Assembly: GCF_022763345.1 (NCBI RefSeq)
Contig: NZ_JALEGS010000004.1
Location: 1 to 64,000, forward strand
Source: Phaeodactylibacter sp.
Lineage (GTDB): Bacteria > Bacteroidota > Bacteroidia > Chitinophagales > Saprospiraceae
Length of the DNA: 64,000 bases
Reading direction: 5' to 3'
Below the pieces are notes generated by a model, which was not told the DNA's origin, ran no database searches, and saw only the letters and a list, made by a program, of their open reading frames with translations. A program made the translations under genes and the position numbers. Position 1 is the first letter of the stretch; each line of letters begins with the position of its first letter. Below are positions 53,817 to 62,406 of this stretch, one piece after another.

Positions 53817-55838
53817 TCCCCGGGAAAAGGTAACGATCATGGGCGTTGAACCTCCAAAACCATCCGCTACATAAAAGGTGAGCTGCATTTCCGAAGACCG
53901 GATGTAATTGATCACCCCCGGGCTCCCGCCCCATACGCTGGAATACAGGTAGATATTTTGCCCTTCAATCGAGTACGTCTGCTGCTCTGTGCCAGCCGGG
54001 CTATAGACGGAGACCTGCCCATTAGAGTGAAAGGAATACACATACTCCGAAAGGTCGGTCCCGTACTGCCCAGCCAAATCCGACAAGGACTGCCCATTCA
54101 TCACGATATCTTCTACCGCCCAGTCACCGAGGATGAGCTCTTGTAAAGTGGGTGCAGGCTTGGTCTTTGCAGGCTTGCCCTGACCGGAAGACGCTGTTTC
54201 CGCGGGAGGCATCTGCTGCCCACTTCCCGGTGACTGGTAAGCCGGTTCATCGGTGTAGGGCTCGTCTTCCGGTAGCAGGTTTCCAATAATGCCCAACAGG
54301 ATAAAAAACAGTGCAAAACCTCCGATCCATTTCAACAGCGTTCCGCCCCAATTGCGTTTTTGTTTTTGGGGTGGTGCGGCTGTATTGGCCCCACGGGTGG
54401 GGGTGTTTTGGGCGTAGGCCGTCTCCCTTTGGGTAATAGGTGCAGGGCTTTTAAGCCGTTGCCGGCAAACCCTCATCAAGTCTTCCAGCTTAGGATCGTC
54501 GCCATGTTGGGCCGCTTCATTGAAGTACTGCAGGGCAAGGCGGTAGTTGTCGCGCGCCATAGCAGCTTTGCCGTTATTGAGGCTGCGTACAAATGCAATC
54601 CCGTTGGTACAAAGGTTGATCTGCTCCTCTACATAGGTGTAGTCCGGTGCAAAGCCCGCCATGAAGTACTGTAGGCTTTCCCGGTATTTTTCCCGGGCGC
54701 CCTCCATTTCCTCCTTCTGGAAAAGGCTTTCCGCTTCATCAACCAGGGACTGATACTGCTCTTGAATGCCTTCGCGCTCTGCATCTTTTTGCGCAAGCTG
54801 CTCCAGCACCTTACGGCGGTCTTCCTGCTGTGCCTCCAGGGCATCCAGGCGTTTTTGGGCGGCTTCCAGGTATTTGCCCTTGCCAGCGTACTGTTTGAGG
54901 TAATTGCGGTAAGCCAGCTCATTGTCTTTTTGCCGGGCACTTTCCCATATGGCGTCCTCTCTTAAAACCAGGAGCTGCTGACTGGCGCGTTGGGCAAATT
55001 TCCCACCCGGATAGTCGTTGAGGTAGGTTTCATAGGCAGCGGCTGTCCCTTCCTGCTCTACTTTTTCCCATAGCTCCTCCTCGCTCACTTTGAGGTGGAA
55101 GATAAACTCTCCGCCCCGGTCGCTGGAATTCTGCAACCGCCCGTCAATGGGTGCTTGTTGGGACAATTTCGGAATATGTTCCTTGACGTACTGCACCAGC
55201 GCAGTCGTATTCAGGGCAGGTACGGTATTGTCGCGCAACCGGCTGATCAGCAGGTCGGCGAATGGGCTGTGCTGACCAGGGGCACCATCCGAAACCACCT
55301 CCAAACGGCCGGAGCAAATGACCCGGCGCGAAGGGAAGTGCTCATCCACAGAGGCGTTGCGCGTACTGGTTAGCAAAGAGCCTGAAAAGCAGGAGTCCAC
55401 AATCAGCAGGATGTGCTGCCCCTCCAACGCATTGACCCGCTTCAGGATGTTGGCATTGGAAATGTAAGTTTCTTCAGCACCCTTGCGGGCATCTTGGGGC
55501 ACCCAGTAACCTTCGTCAAAATCCTGATCGAAGTAGCCGTGCCCGGAGTAGTAAATAATCAGGCTGTCGTGAGGGCCCATCCCGCGCTTCAGCTCCCGAA
55601 GGACGTTGTAGATGCCACCTTCGGAGGCGTCCTCGTTGAAGAGCTTGCGGACATCGCCGGCTTCGAACTGGTACTGCTGGCAAAGTACATTGGCGAAAGT
55701 GCGGGCATCACGCACGGCATTGTGCAGCGCTGGCCAGTGCGCATAGTTATCAATGCCAACTACTAAAAGGTGATTTTTCCCTTTGGCAGGATCAAATGCA
55801 GGTATGGCGGATTCCAGGTCTAGCCCTCGGTTGCCCAT
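53814..55838 (-). CDS. Membrane-spanning C14 caspase with external lipocalin-like domain
   Basis: 674 residues, no signal peptide. Residues ~20-245 are a caspase (peptidase C14) domain with the dyad H100 in YYSGHG and C150 in VDSCFSG. A helical, TPR/coiled-coil region (~255-480) follows. A basic stretch (QKQKRN) precedes one membrane helix (~501-522), and an acidic/Pro-rich linker (PEDEPYTDEP) follows, so by the positive-inside rule the caspase is cytoplasmic. The C-terminal ~110 residues (LILGDWAVEDIVMNG ... YSIEGQNIYLYSS) form a lipocalin-like beta domain outside. The layout suggests a receptor protease; ligand and substrates are unknown. Confidence 0.85.
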   Translation of the reverse strand: MGNRGLDLESAIPAFDPAKGKNHLLVVGIDNYAHWPALHNAVRDARTFANVLCQQYQFEAGDVRKLFNEDASEGGIYNVLRELKRGMGPHDSLIIYYSGHGYFDQDFDEGYWVPQDARKGAEETYISNANILKRVNALEGQHILLIVDSCFSGSLLTSTRNASVDEHFPSRRVICSGRLEVVSDGAPGQHSPFADLLISRLRDNTVPALNTTALVQYVKEHIPKLSQQAPIDGRLQNSSDRGGEFIFHLKVSEEELWEKVEQEGTAAAYETYLNDYPGGKFAQRASQQLLVLREDAIWESARQKDNELAYRNYLKQYAGKGKYLEAAQKRLDALEAQQEDRRKVLEQLAQKDAEREGIQEQYQSLVDEAESLFQKEEMEGAREKYRESLQYFMAGFAPDYTYVEEQINLCTNGIAFVRSLNNGKAAMARDNYRLALQYFNEAAQHGDDPKLEDLMRVCRQRLKSPAPITQRETAYAQNTPTRGANTAAPPQKQKRNWGGTLLKWIGGFALFFILLGIIGNLLPEDEPYTDEPAYQSPGSGQQMPPAETASSGQGKPAKTKPAPTLQELILGDWAVEDIVMNGQSLSDLAGQYGTDLSEYVYSFHSNGQVSVYSPAGTEQQTYSIEGQNIYLYSSVWGGSPGVINYIRSSEMQLTFYVADGFGGSTPMIVTFSRG

Positions 55839-55944
55839 GGTTTTTGGGTTTTAGCGTTGTGCCCTGAAAGATAAGGATTTCCGGTGACAAATGTGCTGCA
55901 AGGGTTCGGGTAGGGGGAGTGGGGTCCATACAGAGGGCGTACAA

Positions 55945-56015
55945 GTTTTCGCAAAGTAAGCAAAGCCAGAGCAGAACACCCCCGCTTACCGAACTTTGCG
56001 CTCGTTGCGTGAAAC
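55945..56015. repeat. Palindromic intergenic repeat (GCAAAG/GCGTGAAAC type)
   Basis: GTTTTCGCAAAGTAAGC (55945-55961) pairs imperfectly with the segment from GCTTACC (55984) through ACTTTGC to GCGTGAAAC (56015). It is related in wording to the repeat at 35279-35360. It sits just after the mlaF-type gene and may act as its terminator. Confidence 0.6.
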
Positions 56016-56019
56016 CTGC

Positions 56020-56781
56020 CTATTTCCCCAGAGCCGATTCCCGCAACCGCTGTAGGAAAGGAGAGGCAAAAATAAAGTCCTGCAGCGTCTCATTATCGCT
56101 TTCCAGAACCTCGCCCCGGTGCCCGCGCCAGGCAATTTCACCCTGATAGAGCAAAATGATGTTCTCGCCGATCTCCATCACCGAGTTCATGTCGTGGGTG
56201 TTGATTACGGTGGTAATATTCTTTTCTTTGGTAATGTCCAGGATCAGCTCGTCAATAACAATAGAGGTCTTCGGGTCAAGCCCGGAGTTTGGCTCATCGC
56301 AAAACAGGTAGCGTGGATTGAGCACGATGGCCCGGGCAATACCCACCCGCTTTTGCATGCCACCGCTGATTTCAGAAGGGAAGCTGTCGTTGACCCCGGA
56401 GAGGCTGACCCGCTCCAGGCAGGAGTCCACCTGTTTGCGTTTCTCCTTGTAGGTCATATTGGTGAACATATCGAGCGGGAAACGAATGTTCTCCTCCACC
56501 GTCATAGAGTCAAAGAGGGCCGAAGCCTGAAAAAGCATGCCCACCTGCATACGGATGGCACGCACCTCTTTTTTATTCAAGCTGAAAAAATTGGTATCTC
56601 CGTACCAAACCTCACCGGAAGTAGGTTGCAACAAGCCGACCAATAGCTTGAGCAATACCGTTTTGCCCGCACCACTGCGCCCAATAATCAGATTGGTCTT
56701 ACCCTGGTAAAATTCAGTGGTAATCCCTTTCAGTACTTCCTTTTCGTCAAAGGACTTAAAGATATCTTTTGTCCGGATCAT
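56020..56781 (-). CDS. ABC transporter ATP-binding protein, MlaF-like
   Basis: 253 residues with Walker A GRSGAGKT (~34-41), Q-loop near QASALFDSM, signature SGGMQKR (~140) and Walker B YLFCDEPNSGLDP. The DEPNSGLDP and FPLDMFTNM features match the MlaF/MkL group that powers phospholipid or lipid movement between membranes. It lies 9 bp after the MlaE-type permease gene, so they form one operon and one complex. No MCE substrate-binding gene (mlaD) is next to them in this window. Confidence 0.9.
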   Translation of the reverse strand: MIRTKDIFKSFDEKEVLKGITTEFYQGKTNLIIGRSGAGKTVLLKLLVGLLQPTSGEVWYGDTNFFSLNKKEVRAIRMQVGMLFQASALFDSMTVEENIRFPLDMFTNMTYKEKRKQVDSCLERVSLSGVNDSFPSEISGGMQKRVGIARAIVLNPRYLFCDEPNSGLDPKTSIVIDELILDITKEKNITTVINTHDMNSVMEIGENIILLYQGEIAWRGHRGEVLESDNETLQDFIFASPFLQRLRESALGK

Positions 56782-56790
56782 AAGCCTTGC

Positions 56791-57540
56791 TTAACTCGTC
56801 AGAATTACGGCCAGCAGGTAGTCGGCCACCAAAATCAAAATGTCGCTAAAAACCACAGCATTGGTACTCGCCTGCCCCAGCTCAATACTGCCGCCCCGCA
56901 CGTGGTACCCCTGATAGCAGGACACCGTGGTGAGGATAAAAGCGAACACGACCGCCTTGATGAACATCATTGTCACATTGAAGGGGTCAAAAAAGGAGCG
57001 CAGCCCCTTGATGTAGTCGGCATCTGCCATAACGCCTGTAGGCACAGAAGCCAGATACCCCCCAATAATGCTGATGAATGCCCCCACCGCCACCAGCATG
57101 GGAATCACCACCAGCGCCGCAATCACTTTAGGCATGATGAGGTAGGCTGCGGTATTCACGCCCATGATTTCCATCGCATCGATGTGCTCCTTTTGGCGCA
57201 TCCCACCAATCTCAGAAGCGATATTGGACCCCACCTTGCCTGCCAGTACCAGGCAGGTAAAAGTTGGTGCCAGCTCAATAATCGTCATATCCCGCACCAC
57301 ATAGCCGATGTAATAGACCGGCACAAGCGTCCCATCCAGCTGATAGGAAAACTGCACTGCCGTCACCGCACCGATAAAAATGGCGATCAGCCCTACGATA
57401 AACAAAGAACCAATGCCAATGTCATTCATCTGCCGCATCGTCTCCCTGTAATACATCGAGACTTTCTCAGGTCGTGAGATTGCCGTGCCGAGCATCATCA
57501 CATAGCGGCCAAAATGGTAGAGTATATTCTTTAAAAACAT
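56791..57540 (-). CDS. ABC transporter permease, MlaE family
   Basis: 249 residues from the ATG at 57540 (MFLKNILYHFGRYVMM); an upstream in-frame start at 57645 falls inside a hairpin region and is discarded. Five or more membrane helices are visible, plus the MlaE signatures ELAPTFTCLVLAGKVGSNIASEIGGMRQKEHIDAMEIMG, where EIGGM(R)xxEQIDA is diagnostic. With the MlaF-like ATPase it would move lipids across the inner membrane to maintain outer-membrane asymmetry. The leader contains a large inverted repeat. Confidence 0.92.
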   Translation of the reverse strand: MFLKNILYHFGRYVMMLGTAISRPEKVSMYYRETMRQMNDIGIGSLFIVGLIAIFIGAVTAVQFSYQLDGTLVPVYYIGYVVRDMTIIELAPTFTCLVLAGKVGSNIASEIGGMRQKEHIDAMEIMGVNTAAYLIMPKVIAALVVIPMLVAVGAFISIIGGYLASVPTGVMADADYIKGLRSFFDPFNVTMMFIKAVVFAFILTTVSCYQGYHVRGGSIELGQASTNAVVFSDILILVADYLLAVILTS

Positions 57541-57577
57541 GAGCCTTATTATAAAAAGACGGAAACAAAATAAGTTG

Positions 57578-57665
57578 GACCGTTTGCGGTTTTGCGAAAT
57601 TTTATAAGCAACTGAAAACTTGGAAGTTGCGTTAAAATTTCGCAAAACCTAAAGAGAAAACGGTC
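57578..57665 (-). repeat. Nested inverted repeat in the MlaE leader
   Basis: Three nested arm pairs: GACCGTTT with AAACGGTC at the outside, GGTTTTGCGAAATTTTA with its near-exact complement ending CGCAAAACC, and GCAACT with AGTTGC at the core. Total span 88 nt, ending about 40 bp before the ATG. A related AAGTTTTGCGCAACTT occurs just upstream (~57690-57705). Confidence 0.8.
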
Positions 57666-57711
57666 TGGCTTATGGCCGTCAAACTACTAAGTTTTGCGCA
57701 ACTTTACCGCG

Positions 57712-57719
57712 CAAATGTA
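57712..57719 (-). promoter_or_regulatory. -7 box of the MlaEF operon
   Basis: Minus strand TACATTTG fits TAnnTTTG. The start near 57708 would place the whole nested hairpin in the 5' leader. Confidence 0.5.
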
Positions 57720-57824
57720 GAAGCTTTATCCCAAAAATGGGCAGCTTCCTGCCTTTAATTAGGCAAACGGCGCTTTTTGCATATCCGTACAAACAATACG
57801 TTACTCCCATTCGTTGCTCCCATT

Positions 57825-58532
57825 ATGGACCAACGCCCCACACTCCTCCTGACCGGCGCCACCAAAGGTATTGGCCGGGCTATTGCGGATCGCTTTGCAC
57901 CGCATTGTGCCCGCATGGCGCTCATTGCCCGTACTGCTGCCGACCTGCAATCGGCCCGGCAGGAACTGCAAGCCATCGCCCCGGAATGCCACATTGAAGT
58001 ATTCCCCTGTGACCTTGCAGATGCCGAAGCCTTACAGAGCCTCTGCCAGATCCTGAAGTCCGGCTACGAAACCATAGACATCCTCATCAACAACGCCGGC
58101 GCCTACCTGCCCGGCACCCTTTTGGAGGAACCCAGCGGTGCCCTGGAACACATGATGGCGGTCAACCTCTACGCGCCCTACCACCTGAGTCGGGCTGTAT
58201 GGCCCCAGATGCCCCGGGGCAGTCATATTTTCAACATCGCCTCCGTAGCCAGCCGGGAAGGGTATATTGGGAAAGGCTCCTACGGCATCACCAAAGCCGC
58301 TCTGCTGTCCTTCCATCACAGCCTGCGGCACGAACTCAAAGATAAAGGTATAAGGACAACTGCTATCCTGCCCGGCCCCACCTGGTCCGATTCCTGGACT
58401 GGCGCCGACCTGCCGGCAGACCGCCTGCTGCAAGCCTCCGAAGTAGCCGAAGCCATTTGGAGCGCCTGGCAGCTGCCGCCCAATGCCGTTATTGAAGAAA
58501 TCACCATCCGCCCCCAACTGGGCGATTTATAA
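57825..58532 (+). CDS. Short-chain dehydrogenase/reductase (SDR)
   Basis: 235 residues. NAD(P)-binding TGATKGIG (~9-16), NNAGAYLPG (~88-96) and the catalytic set Ser in IASVAS (~138) and YGITK (Y-x-x-x-K, ~151-155). It ends with IEEITIRPQLGDL, typical of SDRs related to 3-ketoacyl reductases. The start at 57825 excludes a non-ATG in-frame start upstream. A second SDR begins 12 bp downstream, so the pair forms an operon. Substrate is unknown. Confidence 0.9.
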   Translation: MDQRPTLLLTGATKGIGRAIADRFAPHCARMALIARTAADLQSARQELQAIAPECHIEVFPCDLADAEALQSLCQILKSGYETIDILINNAGAYLPGTLLEEPSGALEHMMAVNLYAPYHLSRAVWPQMPRGSHIFNIASVASREGYIGKGSYGITKAALLSFHHSLRHELKDKGIRTTAILPGPTWSDSWTGADLPADRLLQASEVAEAIWSAWQLPPNAVIEEITIRPQLGDL

Positions 58533-58544
58533 AATACTGAAGAT

Positions 58545-59234
58545 ATGAAAAACATCATCATCACCGGGGCCAGCCGGGGCATCGGGCGCGACACCGCCCT
58601 GAAACTCGCCAAAGACGGGCACCGCGTCCTCGCCCTGTCCCGCAACGAAGCCGCCCTAAAGGCACTGCAACAGGAAGCCGGAGATAACCTGCACTACCTC
58701 GCCTACGACATCACCTCCCCGGATGCCCGCCCCCTGCTCGAGATCATAGAGCCCTGGGGCACCGTAGACGTGCTGATCAACAACGCCGGCTACCTGCTCA
58801 ACAAGCCCTTCCACGAAACCACCGGCACCGACTGGGAAAACGTCATGAGCGTCAACTTCCACGGGCCCGTCCACCTGCTACAAATGCTACGCCCCTTCCT
58901 GCAGGCCGCCGAAAAAGCCCACGTGCTCAATATCGGCAGCATGGGCGGCTATCAGGGCAGTTCCAAGTTCCCGGGCCTGCTCGCCTACAGCGTCAGCAAA
59001 GCCGCCATCGCTACCCTCACGGAATGCCTGGCGGAAGAATGGAAAGACTCCGGCGTATGTGTCAACTGCCTGGCCCTCGGTGCTGTACAGACGGAAATGC
59101 TGGCCGCTGCTTTTCCCGGCATGCAAGCCCCGGTGAGCAGCGAGCAGATGGGGGGCTTTCTAAGCTACTTTGCGTTGCAGGGGCATCACTTTTTTAATGG
59201 GAAGGTGTTGCCGGTTTCGGTGTCTACGCCCTAG
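58545..59234 (+). CDS. Short-chain dehydrogenase/reductase (SDR)
   Basis: 229 residues. TGASRGIG (~7-14), NNAGYLLNK (~79-87), Ser in NIGSMGG (~128) and YSVSK (~143-147) give the classical SDR active site. It is distinct from the upstream SDR (different C-terminus, PFHETTGTDWENVMSVN) so the two are paralogues, probably working on related substrates. Codon and base composition here is noticeably GC-rich with many GCC/CCC codons. Confidence 0.9.
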   Translation: MKNIIITGASRGIGRDTALKLAKDGHRVLALSRNEAALKALQQEAGDNLHYLAYDITSPDARPLLEIIEPWGTVDVLINNAGYLLNKPFHETTGTDWENVMSVNFHGPVHLLQMLRPFLQAAEKAHVLNIGSMGGYQGSSKFPGLLAYSVSKAAIATLTECLAEEWKDSGVCVNCLALGAVQTEMLAAAFPGMQAPVSSEQMGGFLSYFALQGHHFFNGKVLPVSVSTP

Positions 59235-59287
59235 TGGCTTAGGGTGCTGTATCCCACAGCGCCCTAAGTTCCGCTTTTAGGTTTTTT

Positions 59288-59356
59288 AAACACATAGCCA
59301 CATAGAGCACATAGCCAGACAATTTAACCCTATGTGTCCTATGTCCCTATGTGTTT
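59288..59356. repeat. Palindromic intergenic repeat (AAACACATAG type)
   Basis: AAACACATAG (59288-59297) is the reverse complement of CTATGTGTTT (59347-59356); inner CACATAG/CTATGT units repeat the pattern. It abuts and supplies the stop codon of the TPR gene remnant. Confidence 0.75.
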
Positions 59357-59544
59357 CCCATACCCAAAGCCGCCACCCGCCCCCGCACCGTCTCCAAATA
59401 CCCCCCGATCTGCCCCCACTGCGTGCGCTTGTACAGCTTTTCCCAGACTTCTATGGCCTGATCGTAGAAAACTTTGGCTTCGACTGTATCTTCCTTCGCC
59501 CGGTACAGCTCCGCTAATTTGTAGTAGGAAATAGCCAGCCCGTT
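59347..59544 (-). pseudogene. C-terminal remnant of a TPR-repeat gene
   Basis: The minus-strand frame from 59544 to a TAG at 59347 encodes about 65 residues with clear TPR helices (SYYKLAELYRAKEDTVEAK, FYDQAIEVWEKLYK). A TAA stop precedes it in frame and no start codon is available, so only the 3' end of a gene survives. The final GGA-AAC-ACA-TAG is formed by the arm of the palindromic repeat. The TPR wording resembles tails of CHAT-associated TPR proteins, but the parent is not in the window. Confidence 0.65.
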
Positions 59545-59648
59545 TTACCCCTTTCCCCCTCGAAACCAAGCAATCTCTTCTTATCCCTTTCGTATTCAAT
59601 AATTTTATATTATGATACGGCTTCATCGCTAAATTAAACAAAACCACC

Positions 59649-59894
59649 ATGCAAATCGCCGTAGAAATCTCCATGTACCCCTTCCGGCCCGATTACGAGC
59701 AGCCTATCCTGAATTTTATCGGGCTACTGAAAGAGGAGGAAGGACTGCGCGTACAAGTCAACGACATGAGCACCCAAATCTTTGGGGCATTCGATACCGC
59801 CATGCCCAAAGTGCAGTCGGCCATCAAGGAAGCTTTTTCGGAAGAGCAGGTGACCGTGATGGTGATGAAGGTGTTGCATGTGCCCGAAGGCTAG
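59649..59894 (+). CDS. Thiamine-binding (MTH1187/YkoF-like) small protein
   Basis: 81 residues. The fold pattern VAVEISMYP-like start (IAVEISMYPFRPDYEQPILNFIGLL) and STQIFGAFDTAMPKVQSAI match the MTH1187/YkoF family, ferredoxin-like proteins that bind thiamine or its pyrimidine. It is cytosolic. The Nramp-like transporter begins 79 bp downstream with its own possible promoter, so linkage is uncertain. Confidence 0.8.
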   Translation: MQIAVEISMYPFRPDYEQPILNFIGLLKEEEGLRVQVNDMSTQIFGAFDTAMPKVQSAIKEAFSEEQVTVMVMKVLHVPEG

Positions 59895-59973
59895 CTTTCT
59901 CACAGTGAACCTGGAGCAGAGCGGGAAGCTCTACCCCAGGGCCAACAGACCTTGTTTTTTGTATCTTGTCCCA

Positions 59974-61206
59974 ATGAGCAATCTAAAAAGACGGCTAAGC
60001 TATTTCGGCCCTGGCTTTATCGTGGCAGCGACCGGCGTGGGCGCGGGCGACCTGATTGCCGCCTCCCTAGCCGGGGCGCGATATGGCACCGTCATCCTTT
60101 GGGCAGTGCTGCTGGGCGGTCTGCTGAAGTTTGTGCTCAACGAAGGCATTGCCCGCTGGCAACTGGCAACCGGAGAAACCCTCCTGGAGGGCTGGATCAA
60201 ACACCTGCCAAAATGGGTGTCCTATTATTTTCTGGCTTATCTGCTGCTGTGGTCTTTCGTGGTGGCGGGCGCTCTGATTTCCTTCTGCGGGCTTGCCGCG
60301 CAGACCCTTCTGCCTATTCATGAAAATGAAAGCACCGGCACATTGATCTGGGGTGCCCTGCAATCGGGCCTGGCTGTGCTCCTCGTCCTGGGCGGCAGCT
60401 ATCAGCTGCTGGAGCGGTTGATGAAATTATTCATTGGGCTTATGTTTGCAGTAGTCATCATTAGTGCCTGGGGACTATCACCGGACTGGGGAGATATCGG
60501 AATGGCCCTGCTTTACCCGCGCCTGCCCAATGATCCCAAAGCCGTGATGCTCACCCTCGGGCTGATCGGCGGCGTAGGCGGCAGTGTGACGCTGCTAAGC
60601 TATGCCTACTGGCTTTCCGAAAAAGGATGGAGCCAGGCGGGTTTCATGAAGCACGCCCGTATTGATCTGGGGATCGCCTACACGCTGAGCAGCCTGTTTG
60701 GGGTTGCGCTGGTGATTATTGCCGCGGGGGTCAGCCCGGAACAGGTCAATGGCTACGGGATGATCCTCAGCCTGGCCGAGCAACTGGGCACCGTGACCGG
60801 CCCGGTAGGCCGATGGGGGTTCCTCATTGGCTTTTGGGGTGCGGTATTTTCTTCCATGCTGGGCGTATGGGATGGGGTGCCTTATCTTTTTGCAGACTTC
60901 GTCCGGAATGTCCGAAAGCGCCCCATTACCCAAGAGCTCCTCCGCCCTACCCTGCCGTATCGCCTGTTCCTGGGCTACCTGGCGATACCGCCCCTGATCA
61001 TCGTTTGGTGGAGCAAACCTGCCTGGATTGGCATACTATACGCCGTGACGGGTGCCTTTTTCATGCCCTTTCTGGCGGCCATTCTGATCTACATGAACAA
61101 CCGCTCCTCCTGGCTGGGCAGTGCCCGCAACGGATGGCTCGCTAATGCCGGGCTGATCCTGAGCCTGCTGCTTTTCCTGGCCCTTTTCTTAACCAAAATC
61201 ATCTGA
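59974..61206 (+). CDS. Nramp-family transporter lacking canonical metal-binding motifs
   Basis: 410 residues, about eleven membrane helices, from the ATG at 59974. TM1 starts like Nramp (YFGPGFIVAATGVGAGD), but the metal-binding DPGN is replaced by GAGD, and the TM6 MPH motif is replaced in the region GGVGGSVTLLSYAYW. The fold is thus Nramp-like while Mn2+/Fe2+ specificity is doubtful; related divergent clades carry Mg2+ or other substrates. It starts an operon with the aminotransferase (5 bp gap) and acetyltransferase genes. Confidence 0.85.
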   Translation: MSNLKRRLSYFGPGFIVAATGVGAGDLIAASLAGARYGTVILWAVLLGGLLKFVLNEGIARWQLATGETLLEGWIKHLPKWVSYYFLAYLLLWSFVVAGALISFCGLAAQTLLPIHENESTGTLIWGALQSGLAVLLVLGGSYQLLERLMKLFIGLMFAVVIISAWGLSPDWGDIGMALLYPRLPNDPKAVMLTLGLIGGVGGSVTLLSYAYWLSEKGWSQAGFMKHARIDLGIAYTLSSLFGVALVIIAAGVSPEQVNGYGMILSLAEQLGTVTGPVGRWGFLIGFWGAVFSSMLGVWDGVPYLFADFVRNVRKRPITQELLRPTLPYRLFLGYLAIPPLIIVWWSKPAWIGILYAVTGAFFMPFLAAILIYMNNRSSWLGSARNGWLANAGLILSLLLFLALFLTKII

Positions 61207-61211
61207 AAACT

Positions 61212-62393
61212 ATGCTCAATATTGACCAACTTCGGGCTGATACCCCCGGCGTGCAGCACCGTATCCACCTCAATAACGCTGGCGCCAGCCTCATGCCACG
61301 ACCGGTACTGGAAGCGGCTCAGCAACACCTTCAGCTGGAGTCGGAAATCGGTGGATATGAAGCTGCCGCCCTTTTCCGGGAACAAAGTATCGGCTTTTAC
61401 GAGTCCGTTGCCCAACTGCTGAATGCCAAACCGGACCAAATCGCCTGGTCCGGCAGCGCTACGCAGGCGTACAATACGGTCCTATCCGCTATCCCTTTTC
61501 AGGCAGGAGACACCATTCTGACTACCGAAGACGACTATGTGTCCAATCAGATCGCCTTTCTGCAACTGGCCAAACGGCATCACCTGCAACTCATCCGCGC
61601 CCGGACCCTGCCCGAAGGCGGCGTGGATGCCGGCCACCTGAAAGCGCTGATCCGGCAACATCGCCCCAGGCTCGTAGCGGTCACTCATGTGCCCACTAAT
61701 TCCGGCCTGGTGCAAAACATCATAGGCATAGGCGAAGCCTGCCGGGCCAATGGTGCGTACTACCTCGTCGATGCCTGTCAGTCCGCCGGGCAGCTGCCTC
61801 TGGATGTACAAGCCATTGCCTGCGATTTCCTGACAGCCACTTTCCGTAAATTCCTGCGGGGCCCACGCGGGGCCGGCTTTTTGTATGTCTCCGAACGGGT
61901 GCTGGAAGCGGGGCTTGAGCCAAAATTTATGGACCTCCACAGCGCTGCCTGGACGGCTCCGGATGCCTACCGCCCACGGAAAAGTGCCGTGCGTTTCGAA
62001 ACCTGGGAGCGCTCCTATGCTCTGGTGCTTGCCGCCCGGGCTGCCACCAATTATGCAGTCGAACTGGGGCTGCCAGCTATTGCAGAACGGGTTAGTATGC
62101 TGGCAGGATACCTCCGGCAAAGGCTCAGCCCGCTTGAGCAGGTCCGGGTGCTCGATCAGGGTCAGCAGCTTTGCGGCATCGTAACCCTTTCCATAGAGAA
62201 ACTCAGTGACCGGGAGATTATCCCTGCCCTGAACCAAAAAGGCGTCAATGCTTCTGTTTCCGGGAGAGCAGGCGCGGTTATCGACTTCGAAAAGAAAGGT
62301 GTGGACTGGGCGCTGCGGTTCTCCCCCCACTATTACAATACGACAGCAGAGCTGGACCGGGCGGTGGAAGCCCTACAGCAATTGCTCGTTTAA
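61212..62393 (+). CDS. Class V aminotransferase / cysteine-desulfurase-like PLP enzyme
   Basis: 393 residues. HLNNAGASLMP at the start is typical of class V aminotransferases of the selenocysteine lyase/isopenicillin-N-epimerase type. VDACQSAGQLPLDV holds the PLP Asp, and ATFRKFLRGPRGAGFLYV holds the PLP-binding Lys (~213). A conserved reactive Cys loop of SufS/IscS is not evident, so it is more likely an epimerase or lyase than a housekeeping desulfurase. It sits between the Nramp-like and GNAT genes in one operon. Confidence 0.87.
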   Translation: MLNIDQLRADTPGVQHRIHLNNAGASLMPRPVLEAAQQHLQLESEIGGYEAAALFREQSIGFYESVAQLLNAKPDQIAWSGSATQAYNTVLSAIPFQAGDTILTTEDDYVSNQIAFLQLAKRHHLQLIRARTLPEGGVDAGHLKALIRQHRPRLVAVTHVPTNSGLVQNIIGIGEACRANGAYYLVDACQSAGQLPLDVQAIACDFLTATFRKFLRGPRGAGFLYVSERVLEAGLEPKFMDLHSAAWTAPDAYRPRKSAVRFETWERSYALVLAARAATNYAVELGLPAIAERVSMLAGYLRQRLSPLEQVRVLDQGQQLCGIVTLSIEKLSDREIIPALNQKGVNASVSGRAGAVIDFEKKGVDWALRFSPHYYNTTAELDRAVEALQQLLV

Positions 62394-62406
62394 TAAGCTG
62401 CCGCCT

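Noticed and set aside
61212..62393. Assignment as the housekeeping cysteine desulfurase SufS/IscS
   Set aside because: No clear catalytic Cys loop and no suf or isc genes adjacent; the class V fold alone does not justify the name.
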